Of a stretch of 64,000 nt of DNA, positions 54,601 through 62,490 are shown piece after piece (position 1 is the first letter of the stretch; every line of letters begins with the position of its first letter). The notes beneath the pieces were generated by a model. The model had not been told where the DNA came from, did no database searches, and was given only the letters and a program-made list of their open reading frames with translations. The translations under genes and the position numbers were made by a program. The stretch comes from Mycobacterium sp. SMC-4 (GTDB lineage Bacteria; Actinomycetota; Actinomycetes; Mycobacteriales; Mycobacteriaceae): positions 5,518,001-5,582,000 of the forward strand of contig NZ_CP079869.1 in NCBI RefSeq assembly GCF_025263265.1, written 5' to 3'.

Positions 54601-55110
54601 GCTCTCGGGCTCAACGCCCCGTCGCCGACCCAGCAGAACGGTGACCAGGCCACGACCGGATCTGCTGTCAGACCCGTTCGCGCCACGGTGTTTTCGCCCG
54701 ACGGCGGGGCCGACGCGCCCGAGTTGGCGGGTCGGGCCATCGACGGCGACGCATCGACGGTGTGGCCCACCGATACCTACACCGACGCCGTCCCGTTCCC
54801 GAACTTCAAGAGCGGGGTGGGGCTGATGTTGGAGCTCTCCTCGCCGGCGACCATCGGATCGGTCACCATCAACCTGAACAGCACCGGGACCGCCGTGCAG
54901 ATCCGGTCAGCGTCGACATCGTCCCCGGCGTCGCTGGATGCCACCACAGCACTGACCCAACCGACCACGCTGCGGCCCGGTTCGAACACCATTCGCGTCG
55001 AGGACGCAGAACCCACCTCCAACGTGCTGGTCTGGATCACCACGCTGGGCCAGGTCGGGGGGGAAAGCCGCACCGATATCTCCGAGATCACCCTCAACGC
55101 GACATCCTGA
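51652..55110 (+). CDS. murJ: Lipid II flippase MurJ fused to a pseudokinase and extracellular domain (MviN, Rv3910-like)
   Basis: 1152 residues from GTG 51652; GTG 51658 is equally possible. The MVN flippase of about 14 TM helices spans about 35-560 (SWGMAIATLVSRLTGFARIVLLAAILG, FYGLSSVFMAILNTRNIFGPPAWAPVVNNI). A disordered linker to about 660 is followed by a kinase-like fold (about 665-890: GATLANGRYRLLVFHGGPAHLKFWQALD) that lacks the HRD and DFG residues; HRNGVALSVDHPG occupies the HRD position. A single TM helix lies near 946-968, and a C-terminal discoidin-like extracellular domain with FSPDGGADAPELAGRAIDGD follows. In M. tuberculosis this protein is phosphorylated by PknB and then bound by FhaA. 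Confidence 0.95.
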   Translation: MAVTDPVPPTRPVELAGTAGRAAAREELSDSAVVSRSWGMAIATLVSRLTGFARIVLLAAILGAALTSAFTVANQLPNLIAALVLEATFTAIFVPVLARAERDDPDGGAAFIRRLLTLATTLLLAVTIISTLAAPLLVDLMLGSDPMVNRPLTTAFAYLLLPQIIFYGLSSVFMAILNTRNIFGPPAWAPVVNNIVAIVTLGLYVLVPGELSIDPVEMGNAKLLVLGVGTTLGVIAQATVLFIAIRRERISLRPLWGIDERLKKFAMMALAMVLYVLISQIGLIVGNRIAAGAAASGPAIYNYTWLVLYLPFGIIGVTVLTVVMPRLSRNAANDDGPAVLADLSLATRLIMVTLIPIVAVMTVGGPAIGSALFAYGNFGAVDAGYLGMAITLSAFTLIPYALVLLQLRVFYARQEPWTPIALIVVITVVKIVGSLAAPHLTTDPDLVAGYLGLANGLGFLAGATLGYVLLRLRLNPPGGRLIGLDVVRTVLVTIAASLAAGLVAHVVDRLFGLEALTQAWGGLGSLLRLTVLGLVMAPLVAAVMLAAKVPEAMAAVDAVVRVLGRRVLRRRDNPAPRQRTLTYPELHPESTSSPRKGPAVSDERDSGPETARSQPAKPGSESTTPHDRPSADDFQPDVSATEVLPAAAPTSGLDTPPGGEEPHLIPGATLANGRYRLLVFHGGPAHLKFWQALDTALDRQVALTFVDPDGTLPPPQVQGILDRTQRLGHIDMPGVARVLDVLPIRTGGLVVSEWIRGGSLTEVAETSPSPIGCARAIQSLAAVAEVAHRNGVALSVDHPGRIRVSIDGDVALAFPATLPDATPEDDIRGIGATLYALLINRWPLPESGEPSGLAPADRDATGLAVEPRSVDRDIPFQISAAAARSVQDNGGIRSAPTLLNLLQQATAIADRTDHIAPVDDQGPGPAEPPWADEEPDLEAQERRRKGLIIGLTAGAAVVIVAVVLLATVLSRIFGDVGNGLGGDALGLNAPSPTQQNGDQATTGSAVRPVRATVFSPDGGADAPELAGRAIDGDASTVWPTDTYTDAVPFPNFKSGVGLMLELSSPATIGSVTINLNSTGTAVQIRSASTSSPASLDATTALTQPTTLRPGSNTIRVEDAEPTSNVLVWITTLGQVGGESRTDISEITLNATS

Positions 55111-55171
55111 GCCGCCGGCGTCGGTGAAACTGGTGTCATGGTGTGCCCCGCTGCGCGATTAGTGTTCGGCT

Positions 55172-55732
55172 GTGGGCACTTTCGGGGGGCGGCCGCGCAG
55201 CGACGGTGAGTTGCTGGCGGCACATGTGGCCGGTGACCGGTATGCGTTCGAGGAGCTGTTTCACCGTCACCACCGTCAGCTGTACCGGTTGGCGGTGCTG
55301 ACCAGCCGAAACCCTCACGACGCCGCCGATGCGCTGCAGGATGCCCTGCTGGCGGCCCACCGCGCCGCGGGCACGTTCCGCCATGACTGTGCCGTCGGCA
55401 GCTGGCTGTACCGCATTGTCGTCAATGCGTGTTTGGACCGGCTGCGGCGCAACAAGTTTCACGCCTGCGAAGAGATCGACGACAGCTACTGCCCGGTGGG
55501 CGATCCGACCTCGAAGGTGGACACCGCCGACGCGGTGCAACGGGCGTTGCTGCGCCTGCCCGTCGAACAGCGTGCCGCGGTGGTTGCGGTCGACATGCAG
55601 GGCTACTCGGTGGCCGAGACGGCGCGCATGCTCGGCGTGGCCGAGGGCACCGTCAAGAGCCGCTGCGCACGGGCCCGCAGCAAGCTCGCCACCGCACTGC
55701 ACAGCTTTGCCGTCGACGCCGCGCTCGAGTGA
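55172..55732 (+). CDS. sigM: ECF sigma factor SigM
   Basis: 186 residues from GTG. Region 2 (about 14-85) includes FEELFHRHHRQLYRLAVL, RNPHDAADALQDALLAAHRAA and the WLYRIVVNACLDRLRR block. Region 4 (about 120-175) has LLRLPVEQRAAVVAVDMQGYSVAETARMLGVAEGTVKSRCARARSKLA, the DNA-binding helix-turn-helix. It directs transcription of specific stress/late genes in mycobacteria. The anti-sigma gene follows 70 bases downstream. I saw no convincing ECF-type promoter directly upstream. Confidence 0.96.
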   Translation: MGTFGGRPRSDGELLAAHVAGDRYAFEELFHRHHRQLYRLAVLTSRNPHDAADALQDALLAAHRAAGTFRHDCAVGSWLYRIVVNACLDRLRRNKFHACEEIDDSYCPVGDPTSKVDTADAVQRALLRLPVEQRAAVVAVDMQGYSVAETARMLGVAEGTVKSRCARARSKLATALHSFAVDAALE

Positions 55733-55802
55733 ACCGGGCACCGCGGTACCGGTCGGATATCCTCCACTGAAGATCGTGGCGGTGCGACCGACGGGGTGAG
55801 AA

Positions 55803-56102
55803 ATGGACAGCGATGTCGGTGCCGGACCCGCTCACCCGGTCATCCCCGAGGTCACCCCGCAGCTGCTGGCCGACCTACAAGCCGGCCTGCTCGACGACCT
55901 GACCGCGGCCCGGGTGCGCCGGGTCGTCCGCACCGATACGCAGGCTGCACGGACGCTGGCCGACCTCAACGCGGTGCGCCGCCACCTGTCCGAACTGGGT
56001 GCTGAGGCCACCACCGCCCCCCAAGTGCCCGCACCGGTGGTCGCGCGCGTCGTCGCAGCACTGCGCAACGCGTCGGGCCGGCGCGCAGAGCAACCCCGGT
56101 GA
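55803..56102 (+). CDS. rsmA: SigM anti-sigma factor, short form without transmembrane segment
   Basis: 99 residues. It has the cytosolic anti-sigma part only: [49 protein letters not shown], closely similar to the N-terminus of M. tuberculosis Rv3912, which as I recall is about 250 residues with a TM helix and an extracytoplasmic domain. Here the protein ends at RRAEQPR, where the TM region would begin. The remaining 91 bases before trxB encode no hydrophobic helix in any frame. If functional it would be a soluble SigM inhibitor, so membrane signalling would be lost. It may instead be a truncated gene. Confidence 0.8.
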   Translation: MDSDVGAGPAHPVIPEVTPQLLADLQAGLLDDLTAARVRRVVRTDTQAARTLADLNAVRRHLSELGAEATTAPQVPAPVVARVVAALRNASGRRAEQPR

Positions 56103-56193
56103 CGCGCCGGGTAGCTGGGTCGGAACACACCCGCCTACGCTGGTGTTCAACCATGCGGAAGGCCTCCCACTCGCCGCTGGCAGAAAGGTGCTC

Positions 56194-57189
56194 ATGACCA
56201 CCCCCACCACCGTCCACGACCTGATCATCATCGGTTCGGGCCCGGCCGGCTACACGGCCGCGATCTACGCCGCCCGCGCCCAGCTCGATCCGCTGGTCTT
56301 CGAGGGCAGCCAGTTCGGTGGCGCGCTGATGACGACTACCGAGGTCGAGAACTACCCCGGTTTCCGCGACGGCATCACCGGCCCGGAGCTGATGGACCAG
56401 ATGCGTGAGCAAGCCCTGCGCTTCGGCGCCGACCTGCGCATGGAGGATGTCGACGCCGTGGACCTGACCGGCCCGATCAAAACCGTCACCGTCGGTGACG
56501 AGACGCATCAGGCCCGCGCGGTGATCCTGGCCATGGGTGCGGCGGCCCGCCATCTCGGTGTCCCGGGCGAAGAAGAGATGATCGGCATGGGAGTGAGCAC
56601 CTGCGCCACCTGTGACGGCTTCTTTTTCCGGGATCAGGACATCGCGGTGGTCGGTGGTGGTGACTCGGCCATGGAGGAGGCCACCTTCCTGACCCGCTTC
56701 GCCCGCAGCGTCACTTTGATCCACCGCCGCGACGAGTTCCGGGCGTCCAAGATCATGCTGGAGCGGGCCCAGGCCAACGAGAAGATCACCATCTTGACCA
56801 ACACCGCGGTGACCGCCATCGAGGGCGATCCGAAGGTCACCGGCATCCGGCTGCGAGACACCGTCACCGGCGAGGAGTCCGCGCTGGCAGTGACCGGTGT
56901 CTTCGTCGCCGTCGGGCACGATCCGCGTTCGGAGCTGGTCCGCGGTCAGATCGACGTCGACGATGCGGGATACGTTCAGGTGCAGGGGCGCACCACCTAC
57001 ACCTCCGTCGAAGGTGTTTTCGCCGCAGGCGATCTCGTGGACCACACCTATCGACAGGCGATTACTGCGGCCGGAAGTGGTTGCGCCGCATCGATTGACG
57101 CCGAGCGTTGGCTGGCCGAGCATGCGGATCCGGGCGAAAGAACCTCTACCACAACCGATGACACCGACTTGATTGGAGCACAGCAGTGA
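56194..57189 (+). CDS. trxB: Thioredoxin reductase
   Basis: 331 residues from ATG 56194, with AGAAAGG upstream. The FAD motif [20 protein letters not shown] (about 10-29), the redox pair [10 protein letters not shown] (CxxC, about 134-143), the NADPH motif [12 protein letters not shown] and the FAD block [21 protein letters not shown] are all present. It transfers electrons from NADPH to thioredoxin. Its stop overlaps the trxA start (GTGA), the classic mycobacterial trxB-trxC pair. Confidence 0.98.
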   Translation: MTTPTTVHDLIIIGSGPAGYTAAIYAARAQLDPLVFEGSQFGGALMTTTEVENYPGFRDGITGPELMDQMREQALRFGADLRMEDVDAVDLTGPIKTVTVGDETHQARAVILAMGAAARHLGVPGEEEMIGMGVSTCATCDGFFFRDQDIAVVGGGDSAMEEATFLTRFARSVTLIHRRDEFRASKIMLERAQANEKITILTNTAVTAIEGDPKVTGIRLRDTVTGEESALAVTGVFVAVGHDPRSELVRGQIDVDDAGYVQVQGRTTYTSVEGVFAAGDLVDHTYRQAITAAGSGCAASIDAERWLAEHADPGERTSTTTDDTDLIGAQQ

Positions 57190-57515
57190 GCGATTCCAAA
57201 ACGGTCACCGTGACCGACGATTCATTCTCCGACGACGTCCTGGCGAGCGGAAACCCGGTGCTGGTGGACTTCTGGGCCACCTGGTGCGGCCCGTGCAAGA
57301 TGGTCGCGCCGGTGCTCGAGGAGATCGCCGCCGAAAAGGCCGATGTTTTACGGGTCGCCAAGATCGATGTCGACGAGAACCCGGCCACCGCGCGGGACTT
57401 TCAAGTGGTGTCGATCCCGACGATGATCCTGTTCAAGGACGGTGAGCCGGTGAAGCGCATCGTCGGGGCGAAGGGCAAGGCGGCGCTGCTGCGCGAGATC
57501 AGCGACGTCCTCTGA
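57186..57515 (+). CDS. trxA: Thioredoxin
   Basis: 109 residues from GTG. The active site is [19 protein letters not shown] (WCGPC, about 34-38), with the cis-proline in [13 protein letters not shown] and the terminal REISDVL. It is named TrxC in M. tuberculosis (Rv3914). It is coupled to trxB, and the protein is the general disulfide reductant of the cytosol in these bacteria, which lack glutathione. Confidence 0.98.
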   Translation: MSDSKTVTVTDDSFSDDVLASGNPVLVDFWATWCGPCKMVAPVLEEIAAEKADVLRVAKIDVDENPATARDFQVVSIPTMILFKDGEPVKRIVGAKGKAALLREISDVL

Positions 57516-57629
57516 CAAGCGCCGAAATCTGCCGGACACCTGTCCGAGACCAGACTGTGGCCGCAATGTGTGACCCCGTCGGGCCTGGGGTTTTCCCGAT
57601 TCCGTTGGCTGTCTGAGACAATTCTGGCT

Positions 57630-58817
57630 ATGTCGAGTCTGCGTCGCGGTGACCGCGGGGGGGCGGTCACCGAGATCCGGTCCGCTCTGGCCGCGCTCGG
57701 CATGATCGAAGATGCCGATGCCGACCTGACTACCGGAAAGCACGTCGCGGTCGATGTCTTCGATGAGGAGCTCGACCATGCGGTACGGGCATTTCAGCAG
57801 CACCGTGGCCTACTCGTCGACGGCATTGTCGGTGAGGCCACGTTCCGGGCTCTCAAGGAAGCCTCCTACCGCCTTGGGGCGCGAATCCTCAACCATCAGT
57901 TCGGTGCCCCGATGTACGGCGACGACGTCGCTACGCTGCAGGCGCGACTGCAGGATCTCGGCTTCTACACGGGGTTGGTCGACGGACATTTCGGCCTGCA
58001 GACGCACAACGCCCTGTCCTCCTATCAGCGCGAGTACGGCCTGTACCCCGATGGCATCTGCGGTCCGGAGACCTTGCGTTCCTTGTACTTTCTCGGTTCG
58101 CGCGTGACCGGCGGTTCGCCCCACGCCATCCGGGAGGAAGAACTAGTCCGCAGTTCGGGCCCGCGATTGTCCGGCAAGCGCATCATCATCGACCCGGGCC
58201 GCGGCGGCAGTGACCACGGGCTGATCATGAACGGTCCGTCCGGTCCGATCAGCGAAGCAGACATTTTGTGGGACTTGGCCAGTCGCCTCGAGGGGCGGAT
58301 GACCGCGATCGGTATGGACACGTTCTTGTCGCGGGCGGTGCACGCCGCCCCGACCGACGCCGAGCGCGCAGCCACCGCCAACACCGTGGGCGCCGATCTG
58401 ATGATCAGCCTGCGTTGCGACACCCAGCAGAGCCCGTCGGCCAACGGTGTCGCGTCGTTCCATTTCGGAAACTCGCACGGTTCGGCGTCCACCATCGGGC
58501 GCAACCTGGCTGACTTCATTCAGCGGGAAGTCGTGGCCCGCACCGGATTACGCGATTGCCGGGTGCACGGACGCACCTGGGATCTGCTGCGGCTGACCCG
58601 GATGCCGACCGTTCAGGTCGACCTGGGCTACCTCAGCAATCCCGACGATCGTCAAACACTGGTGTCACCGACCTCGCGTGACTCCATCGCCGAGGGCATC
58701 CTCGCCGCAGTCAAACGGCTCTACCTGCTGGGCAAGAACGACCGTCCCACAGGGACTTTCACATTCGCCGAGCTGTTGGCCCACGAGCTGGCAGTCGATC
58801 AGGCTCGGCGGAGCTGA
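57630..58817 (+). CDS. cwlM: CwlM, regulatory pseudo-amidase of peptidoglycan synthesis
   Basis: 395 residues. Two peptidoglycan-binding-like repeats lie at about 1-75 and 95-155 (FQQHRGLLVDGIVGEATFRAL; LQDLGFYTGLVDGHFGLQTHNALSSYQREYGL). The amidase_3 domain starts near 180 with RIIIDPGRGGSDHG. In active amidases the first zinc ligand in this motif is His, here Arg (R191). The second, glutamate in SEADI (E209), is retained. The third, usually His in SIHxN, is Arg in SLRCD (R262). The enzyme should therefore not bind zinc or cut peptidoglycan, consistent with the reported role of phospho-CwlM as a MurA activator. The gene converges on a GNAT-like gene and overlaps it by 19 bases. Confidence 0.95.
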   Translation: MSSLRRGDRGGAVTEIRSALAALGMIEDADADLTTGKHVAVDVFDEELDHAVRAFQQHRGLLVDGIVGEATFRALKEASYRLGARILNHQFGAPMYGDDVATLQARLQDLGFYTGLVDGHFGLQTHNALSSYQREYGLYPDGICGPETLRSLYFLGSRVTGGSPHAIREEELVRSSGPRLSGKRIIIDPGRGGSDHGLIMNGPSGPISEADILWDLASRLEGRMTAIGMDTFLSRAVHAAPTDAERAATANTVGADLMISLRCDTQQSPSANGVASFHFGNSHGSASTIGRNLADFIQREVVARTGLRDCRVHGRTWDLLRLTRMPTVQVDLGYLSNPDDRQTLVSPTSRDSIAEGILAAVKRLYLLGKNDRPTGTFTFAELLAHELAVDQARRS

Positions 58818-59563
58818 CCGCGAGCTCCCGCCCCGGCACCGACCGGCTGTTCAAGCTGGGCGCTGAGCAGCAGCCGTTCCAGCGCTTCCTCCACTCCGGC
58901 CTTCCAGCCGAGGCCCTGTTGGAGCTCGAGCCGCAGCCGCGGAAAGTAGGTGTGCTGGGACACCACCTGGAAACCGGCATCCAGCAGGACATCGGTGGCC
59001 AGTACGCAGTGGTCCACCGAACAGTCCCCCAACACCTCGAGCACTGGTTCAACGTCGCCCGGCACGTCGATCAGATCACCGAGGCCCTCGACTTCGGGTG
59101 AGCGACCGAACGCCTCCAACGCGCGCACACCTCGGCTGACCAGATCACCGACCACCGCGGTGATCAATGCGCGCGACAGTCCTTCGTGGTCGTACTGACC
59201 CTCGACGCCCAGGGTGGTCAGCAAGACCGCATCAGCGCTGACCGGCCCGGTCGGAAACCGGCCCACCCGTGGCACGGTCCGCGGCGGAGCATAGAACGCG
59301 TAGCCCAGGCACGGTTCGTCGTCGAGGTCGCTGTCCTCGAGGCTGTCATCGGGGAGGCCCTGGCTGCGGACTGCGAGCTGACCGCACGAGCCCCACTCCA
59401 GCATGACCATGGACAGCCACGCTTCCTTCTCGAACTCCGGGTCGGACAGGTGGTCCTCTCCGCCGACCGTGCTCGGATCGACCTCCCAGTAGGTACAGCG
59501 ACGCGCATGCTTGGGTAGCTGCTCGAACGCCTGGAGCCGAAGGGGCGTGATGCGTGCGGTCAC
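58799..59563 (-). CDS. GNAT-like acetyltransferase, Rv3916c-like
   Basis: 254 residues. It begins TARITPLRLQAFEQLPKHARRCTYWEVDP and has a GNAT-like core around SADAVLLTTLGVEGQYDHEGLSRALITAVVGDLVSRGVRALEAFG, where the motif A region lacks a clean Q/RxxGxG/A. It then continues with LLDAGFQVVSQHTYFPRLRLEL, typical of GNAT C-termini. The substrate is unknown. It is conserved between parB and cwlM in mycobacteria. Its 3' end overlaps cwlM (convergent) by 19 bases. Confidence 0.8.
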   Translation of the reverse strand: MTARITPLRLQAFEQLPKHARRCTYWEVDPSTVGGEDHLSDPEFEKEAWLSMVMLEWGSCGQLAVRSQGLPDDSLEDSDLDDEPCLGYAFYAPPRTVPRVGRFPTGPVSADAVLLTTLGVEGQYDHEGLSRALITAVVGDLVSRGVRALEAFGRSPEVEGLGDLIDVPGDVEPVLEVLGDCSVDHCVLATDVLLDAGFQVVSQHTYFPRLRLELQQGLGWKAGVEEALERLLLSAQLEQPVGAGAGARGQLRRA

Positions 59564-59631
59564 TACTCTCCCGGGAGTCTTCGCCGCATCGAACGACGCG
59601 GCTGCCCTACCAGAATAGAAGCTTCGCGCAA

Positions 59632-59653
59632 GAGCCGGCCGATTCGCCGGCTC
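59632..59653. terminator. Short hairpin in the parB / GNAT intergenic region
   Basis: Arms GAGCCGGC (59632-59639) and GCCGGCTC (59646-59653) pair exactly over eight bases around a six-base loop. It lies in the 217-base gap downstream of parB and just upstream of the GNAT-like gene, so it may end parAB transcripts. Weak evidence. Confidence 0.35.
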
Positions 59654-59780
59654 ACCACCGGTGAATTGTGATGTGGCGCTGAATTCTGTTGTGTGTCAAC
59701 AATTTTGCTGCGGCGCCGAGCCGCGGACCGGCCGCGGACCGGCAGCGTGTCACAGTGACGTAATTCGCCGGTATGGTCGG

Positions 59781-60782
59781 TCACCGATTCGACGTGTTCA
59801 TCAACTCGACAATCCGCTGCAAATCGTCCACCGATCCGAACTCGACCACGATCTTGCCTTTCCGCTTACCCAAGCTGACGGTGACACGGGTATCGAAGGC
59901 CGTCGAGAGCTGTTCGGCCACATCCTGCAGGCCCGGCATCTGGATAGGCTTCCGGCGCGGTGCCGGTGGCGCGGTGGTGCCTTCCCGGTTGGCCAGCGTG
60001 ACGGCCTCCTCGGTCGCACGTACCGACAGACCCTCCGCGACGATCCTGGCGGCCAACTCCTCCTGAGCATCCGGGCCGGCTTCCAGTGCCAGGAGTGCGC
60101 GCGCATGCCCGGCCGAGAGCACTCCGGCGGCCACTCGGCGCTGTACCGCGATCGGCAGGCGCAGCAGACGGATCATGTTGGTGATCACGGGACGCGATCG
60201 GCCGATGCGCGATGCCAACTCATCGTGGGTGACGCCGAACTCGTCGAGCAGCTGTTGGTAGGCGGCCGCCTCTTCGAGTGGATTCAGCTGCACCCGGTGG
60301 ATGTTCTCCAACAACGCATCGCGCAGCATGCTGTCATCGGAGGTCTCCCGGACGATCGCCGGGATGGTGGCGACGCCGGCCTCCTGCGACGCCCGCCACC
60401 GCCGCTCCCCCATCACCAACTGATAGCGAGGCGCGCTGGAGTCCGCACCGTCGGTGGCGGGCAGCGCCCGCACCACGATCGGCTGCATCAGCCCGAACTC
60501 CTTGATGGAGTGGACCAGTTCGGACAGTGCCTCCTCATCGAACACCTGACGCGGCTGCCGCGGGTTCGGTTCGATCTGCGACGGTGCGATCTCGCGGTAG
60601 ACGGCTCCGACGGGGTTCTCGGTCGGTGGGACCGGGCCACCTCCGCCGAGCACCACGTCGGCCGCAGCGTCGCCCATGCGGGGTCCGCTGGTCGGGCGTT
60701 CGCCGTCCTCGGCGGGGCCGGTGGGAATCAGTGACGCCAGGCCTCGGCCGAGTCCGCTCCGCTTGCGCGCCGCGTTGTTCAT
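59781..60782 (-). CDS. parB: Chromosome partitioning protein ParB
   Basis: 333 residues. The N-terminal ParB/CTPase domain has [42 protein letters not shown] and [16 protein letters not shown] (GERR/CTP-binding motif). The helix-turn-helix region is [30 protein letters not shown], and the C-terminal dimerisation domain ends [17 protein letters not shown]. It loads on parS and slides as a CTP-dependent clamp, and ParA segregates the complex. It is downstream of parA in the same operon (43-base gap). Confidence 0.97.
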   Translation of the reverse strand: MNNAARKRSGLGRGLASLIPTGPAEDGERPTSGPRMGDAAADVVLGGGGPVPPTENPVGAVYREIAPSQIEPNPRQPRQVFDEEALSELVHSIKEFGLMQPIVVRALPATDGADSSAPRYQLVMGERRWRASQEAGVATIPAIVRETSDDSMLRDALLENIHRVQLNPLEEAAAYQQLLDEFGVTHDELASRIGRSRPVITNMIRLLRLPIAVQRRVAAGVLSAGHARALLALEAGPDAQEELAARIVAEGLSVRATEEAVTLANREGTTAPPAPRRKPIQMPGLQDVAEQLSTAFDTRVTVSLGKRKGKIVVEFGSVDDLQRIVELMNTSNR

Positions 60783-60825
60783 CGATCCCCTCTTCTCTTC
60801 ACACCGATTCTGCTACCGATGGCGC

Positions 60826-61758
60826 TCAACCTTCGTGCTCCTGCATACCGCGTGCCGCCAACTCTCGGCTGGCATCCAGGTAACTCATGGCGCCACGTGA
60901 CCCGGGGTCGTAATCGAGGATGGTCATTCCATAGCCGGGGGCTTCGGACACCTTGACGCTGCGCGGGATCACCGTGCGCAATACCTTGTCGCCGAAGTGT
61001 GCGCGCACATCCATCGCCACTTGGTCGGCCAGTTTCGTGCGACCGTCGTACATGGTCAGTACCACGGTCGTGACATCCAGCTGCGGGTTGAGGTGCGCTT
61101 TGACCATCTCGATGTTGCGCAGCAATTGACCCACCCCTTCCAGCGCGTAGTACTCGCACTGGATCGGGATCAGAACCTCCGGTGCGGCCACCAGCGCATT
61201 GATGGTGAGCAGACCGAGCGAGGGCGGGCAATCGATGAACACATAGTCGAAGTCGTGGCGCTCCAGTTCGGCCAGGGCGGTGCGCAACCGACCTTCCCGG
61301 GCGACCATGCTGACCAACTCGATCTCGGCACCAGCCAGGTCGATGGTGGCCGGAACGCAGTAGAGCCGCTCGTTGTGGGGGCTGCGTTGCAGCGCTTCCT
61401 CGACCGGTATCTCACCGATCAGAACCTCGTAGGACGAGGGCGTGCCGGGCCGGTGCTCGATACCCAACGCAGTGCTCGCGTTGCCCTGCGGATCCAGATC
61501 GATCACCAATGTGCGGGCACCCTGCAGTGCCAGCGCGGCGGCGATGTTGACAGCCGTCGTCGTCTTGCCGACACCGCCCTTCTGGTTGGCGACGGTGAAA
61601 ACCCGTTGATGCTTCGGCCGCGGGAGCTCGCCCTCTGCTGCGGCGTGAAGGAGCCGCACTGCGCGCTCGGCTTCCGCGCCGATCGGCGTGTCCGCGTCTT
61701 GGACGCTCCACGTTTCACGTGAAACATCGGCACCGCCCGCCTTGCCGGGATCTGACAT
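60826..61758 (-). CDS. parA: Chromosome partitioning ATPase ParA
   Basis: 310 residues from ATG 61758 (MSDPGKAGG). An N-terminal extension of about 45 residues precedes the deviant Walker A VFTVANQKGGVGKTTTAVNIAAALA. VIDLDPQGNASTALG is the A' motif, and DYVFIDCPPSLGLLT is Walker B. The chain ends VLRTVIPRSVKVSEAPGYGMTILDYDPGSRGAMSYLDASREL. The ATG overlaps the rsmG stop (TGATG), so translation is coupled. A parS site lies inside codons for DVSRETW near the start of the gene. Confidence 0.97.
   Translation of the reverse strand: MSDPGKAGGADVSRETWSVQDADTPIGAEAERAVRLLHAAAEGELPRPKHQRVFTVANQKGGVGKTTTAVNIAAALALQGARTLVIDLDPQGNASTALGIEHRPGTPSSYEVLIGEIPVEEALQRSPHNERLYCVPATIDLAGAEIELVSMVAREGRLRTALAELERHDFDYVFIDCPPSLGLLTINALVAAPEVLIPIQCEYYALEGVGQLLRNIEMVKAHLNPQLDVTTVVLTMYDGRTKLADQVAMDVRAHFGDKVLRTVIPRSVKVSEAPGYGMTILDYDPGSRGAMSYLDASRELAARGMQEHEG
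61711..61726. other. parS: parS site within parA
   Basis: On the minus strand TGTTTCACGTGAAACG, 15 of 16 matches to the consensus with a perfect palindromic core. It encodes the VSRET codons of parA. Confidence 0.95.
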
Positions 61759-62447
61759 CACCCACGTCTCCTTCCCGGCTGCCGCGGCGCCGACTTCTTC
61801 TCCAAGGACCCTATGACGACCGTCGCGGGCGGGTCCACATATCGCGCGCCACAGGCGGCGACCCGCACATCGCCGAAGCCTGCCATCGACAGCGTTCCGG
61901 AATGTTCGGACACCTCCAACGCCGCCCGCTCCCCCTTCATCGCGATCATCCGGCCACCTACCCGCAAAAGCGGCGCGCTCCACTGAGCGATCCGATCCAA
62001 CGCAGCGACAGCCCGCGAGACGACTGCATCCATCTCCCCGACCTTCTCCCGTACCGCACGATCTTCTGCCCGGCCCCGAATCACCACACAGTCCAACCCG
62101 AGCAGATCGGTCGTCTCCCGCAGAAACTCGCTGCGCCGCAGCAGAGGTTCGATGAGGGTCACCTGGATGTCCGGCCGGGCCAACGCCAACGGTATGCCGG
62201 GCAGACCCGCTCCGCTTCCGATGTCGGCGACGCGCTCATCCGGAGAGAAAAGTTCTCCAAGAACGGCGCTGTTGAATATGTGGCGCTCCCACAGGCGGTC
62301 GATCTCCCGGGGACCCAGCAGCCCGCGTTCCACGCCGGCACTTGCGAGCAGTTCCGCGTAGCGGTGGACGGCCTCGGCGCGGTCGCCGAACAGCTCGTGC
62401 ACCGCGGCTGGCGGCGCGGGCACGTCCGCTCGTTTCACGTGAAACAT
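61758..62447 (-). CDS. rsmG: 16S rRNA (guanine-N7) methyltransferase RsmG
   Basis: 229 residues from ATG 62447. The start codon and MFHVKR are formed by a parS sequence. The SAM-binding motif is ERVADIGSGAGLPGIPLALARPDIQVTLIEPLLRRSEFLRE (about 68-107), and ERHIFNSAVLGEL upstream is the RsmG signature. It methylates G527 of 16S rRNA; loss gives low-level streptomycin resistance in mycobacteria. Its stop overlaps the parA start, and jag lies 43 bases upstream. Confidence 0.96.
   Translation of the reverse strand: MFHVKRADVPAPPAAVHELFGDRAEAVHRYAELLASAGVERGLLGPREIDRLWERHIFNSAVLGELFSPDERVADIGSGAGLPGIPLALARPDIQVTLIEPLLRRSEFLRETTDLLGLDCVVIRGRAEDRAVREKVGEMDAVVSRAVAALDRIAQWSAPLLRVGGRMIAMKGERAALEVSEHSGTLSMAGFGDVRVAACGARYVDPPATVVIGSLEKKSAPRQPGRRRG
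62431..62446. other. parS: parS site at the start of rsmG
   Basis: On the minus strand TGTTTCACGTGAAACG, 15 of 16 consensus positions, overlapping the rsmG start codon and codons 2-6. It lies 720 bases from the site in parA. Confidence 0.95.
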
Positions 62448-62490
62448 CCTCCATCGAACGCGCCGACACGGAACTACATCGATGTAACTC

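Noticed and set aside
56103..56193. GGAAC at 56120 as an ECF-type -35 for trxB
   Set aside because: No matching CGTC-type -10 at a 16-18 base distance; not enough to call a SigM promoter.
59718..59742. Tandem GCCGCGGACCG repeat near parB
   Set aside because: Only two 11-base copies in very GC-rich DNA; no partner elsewhere noted, so not called as a functional repeat.
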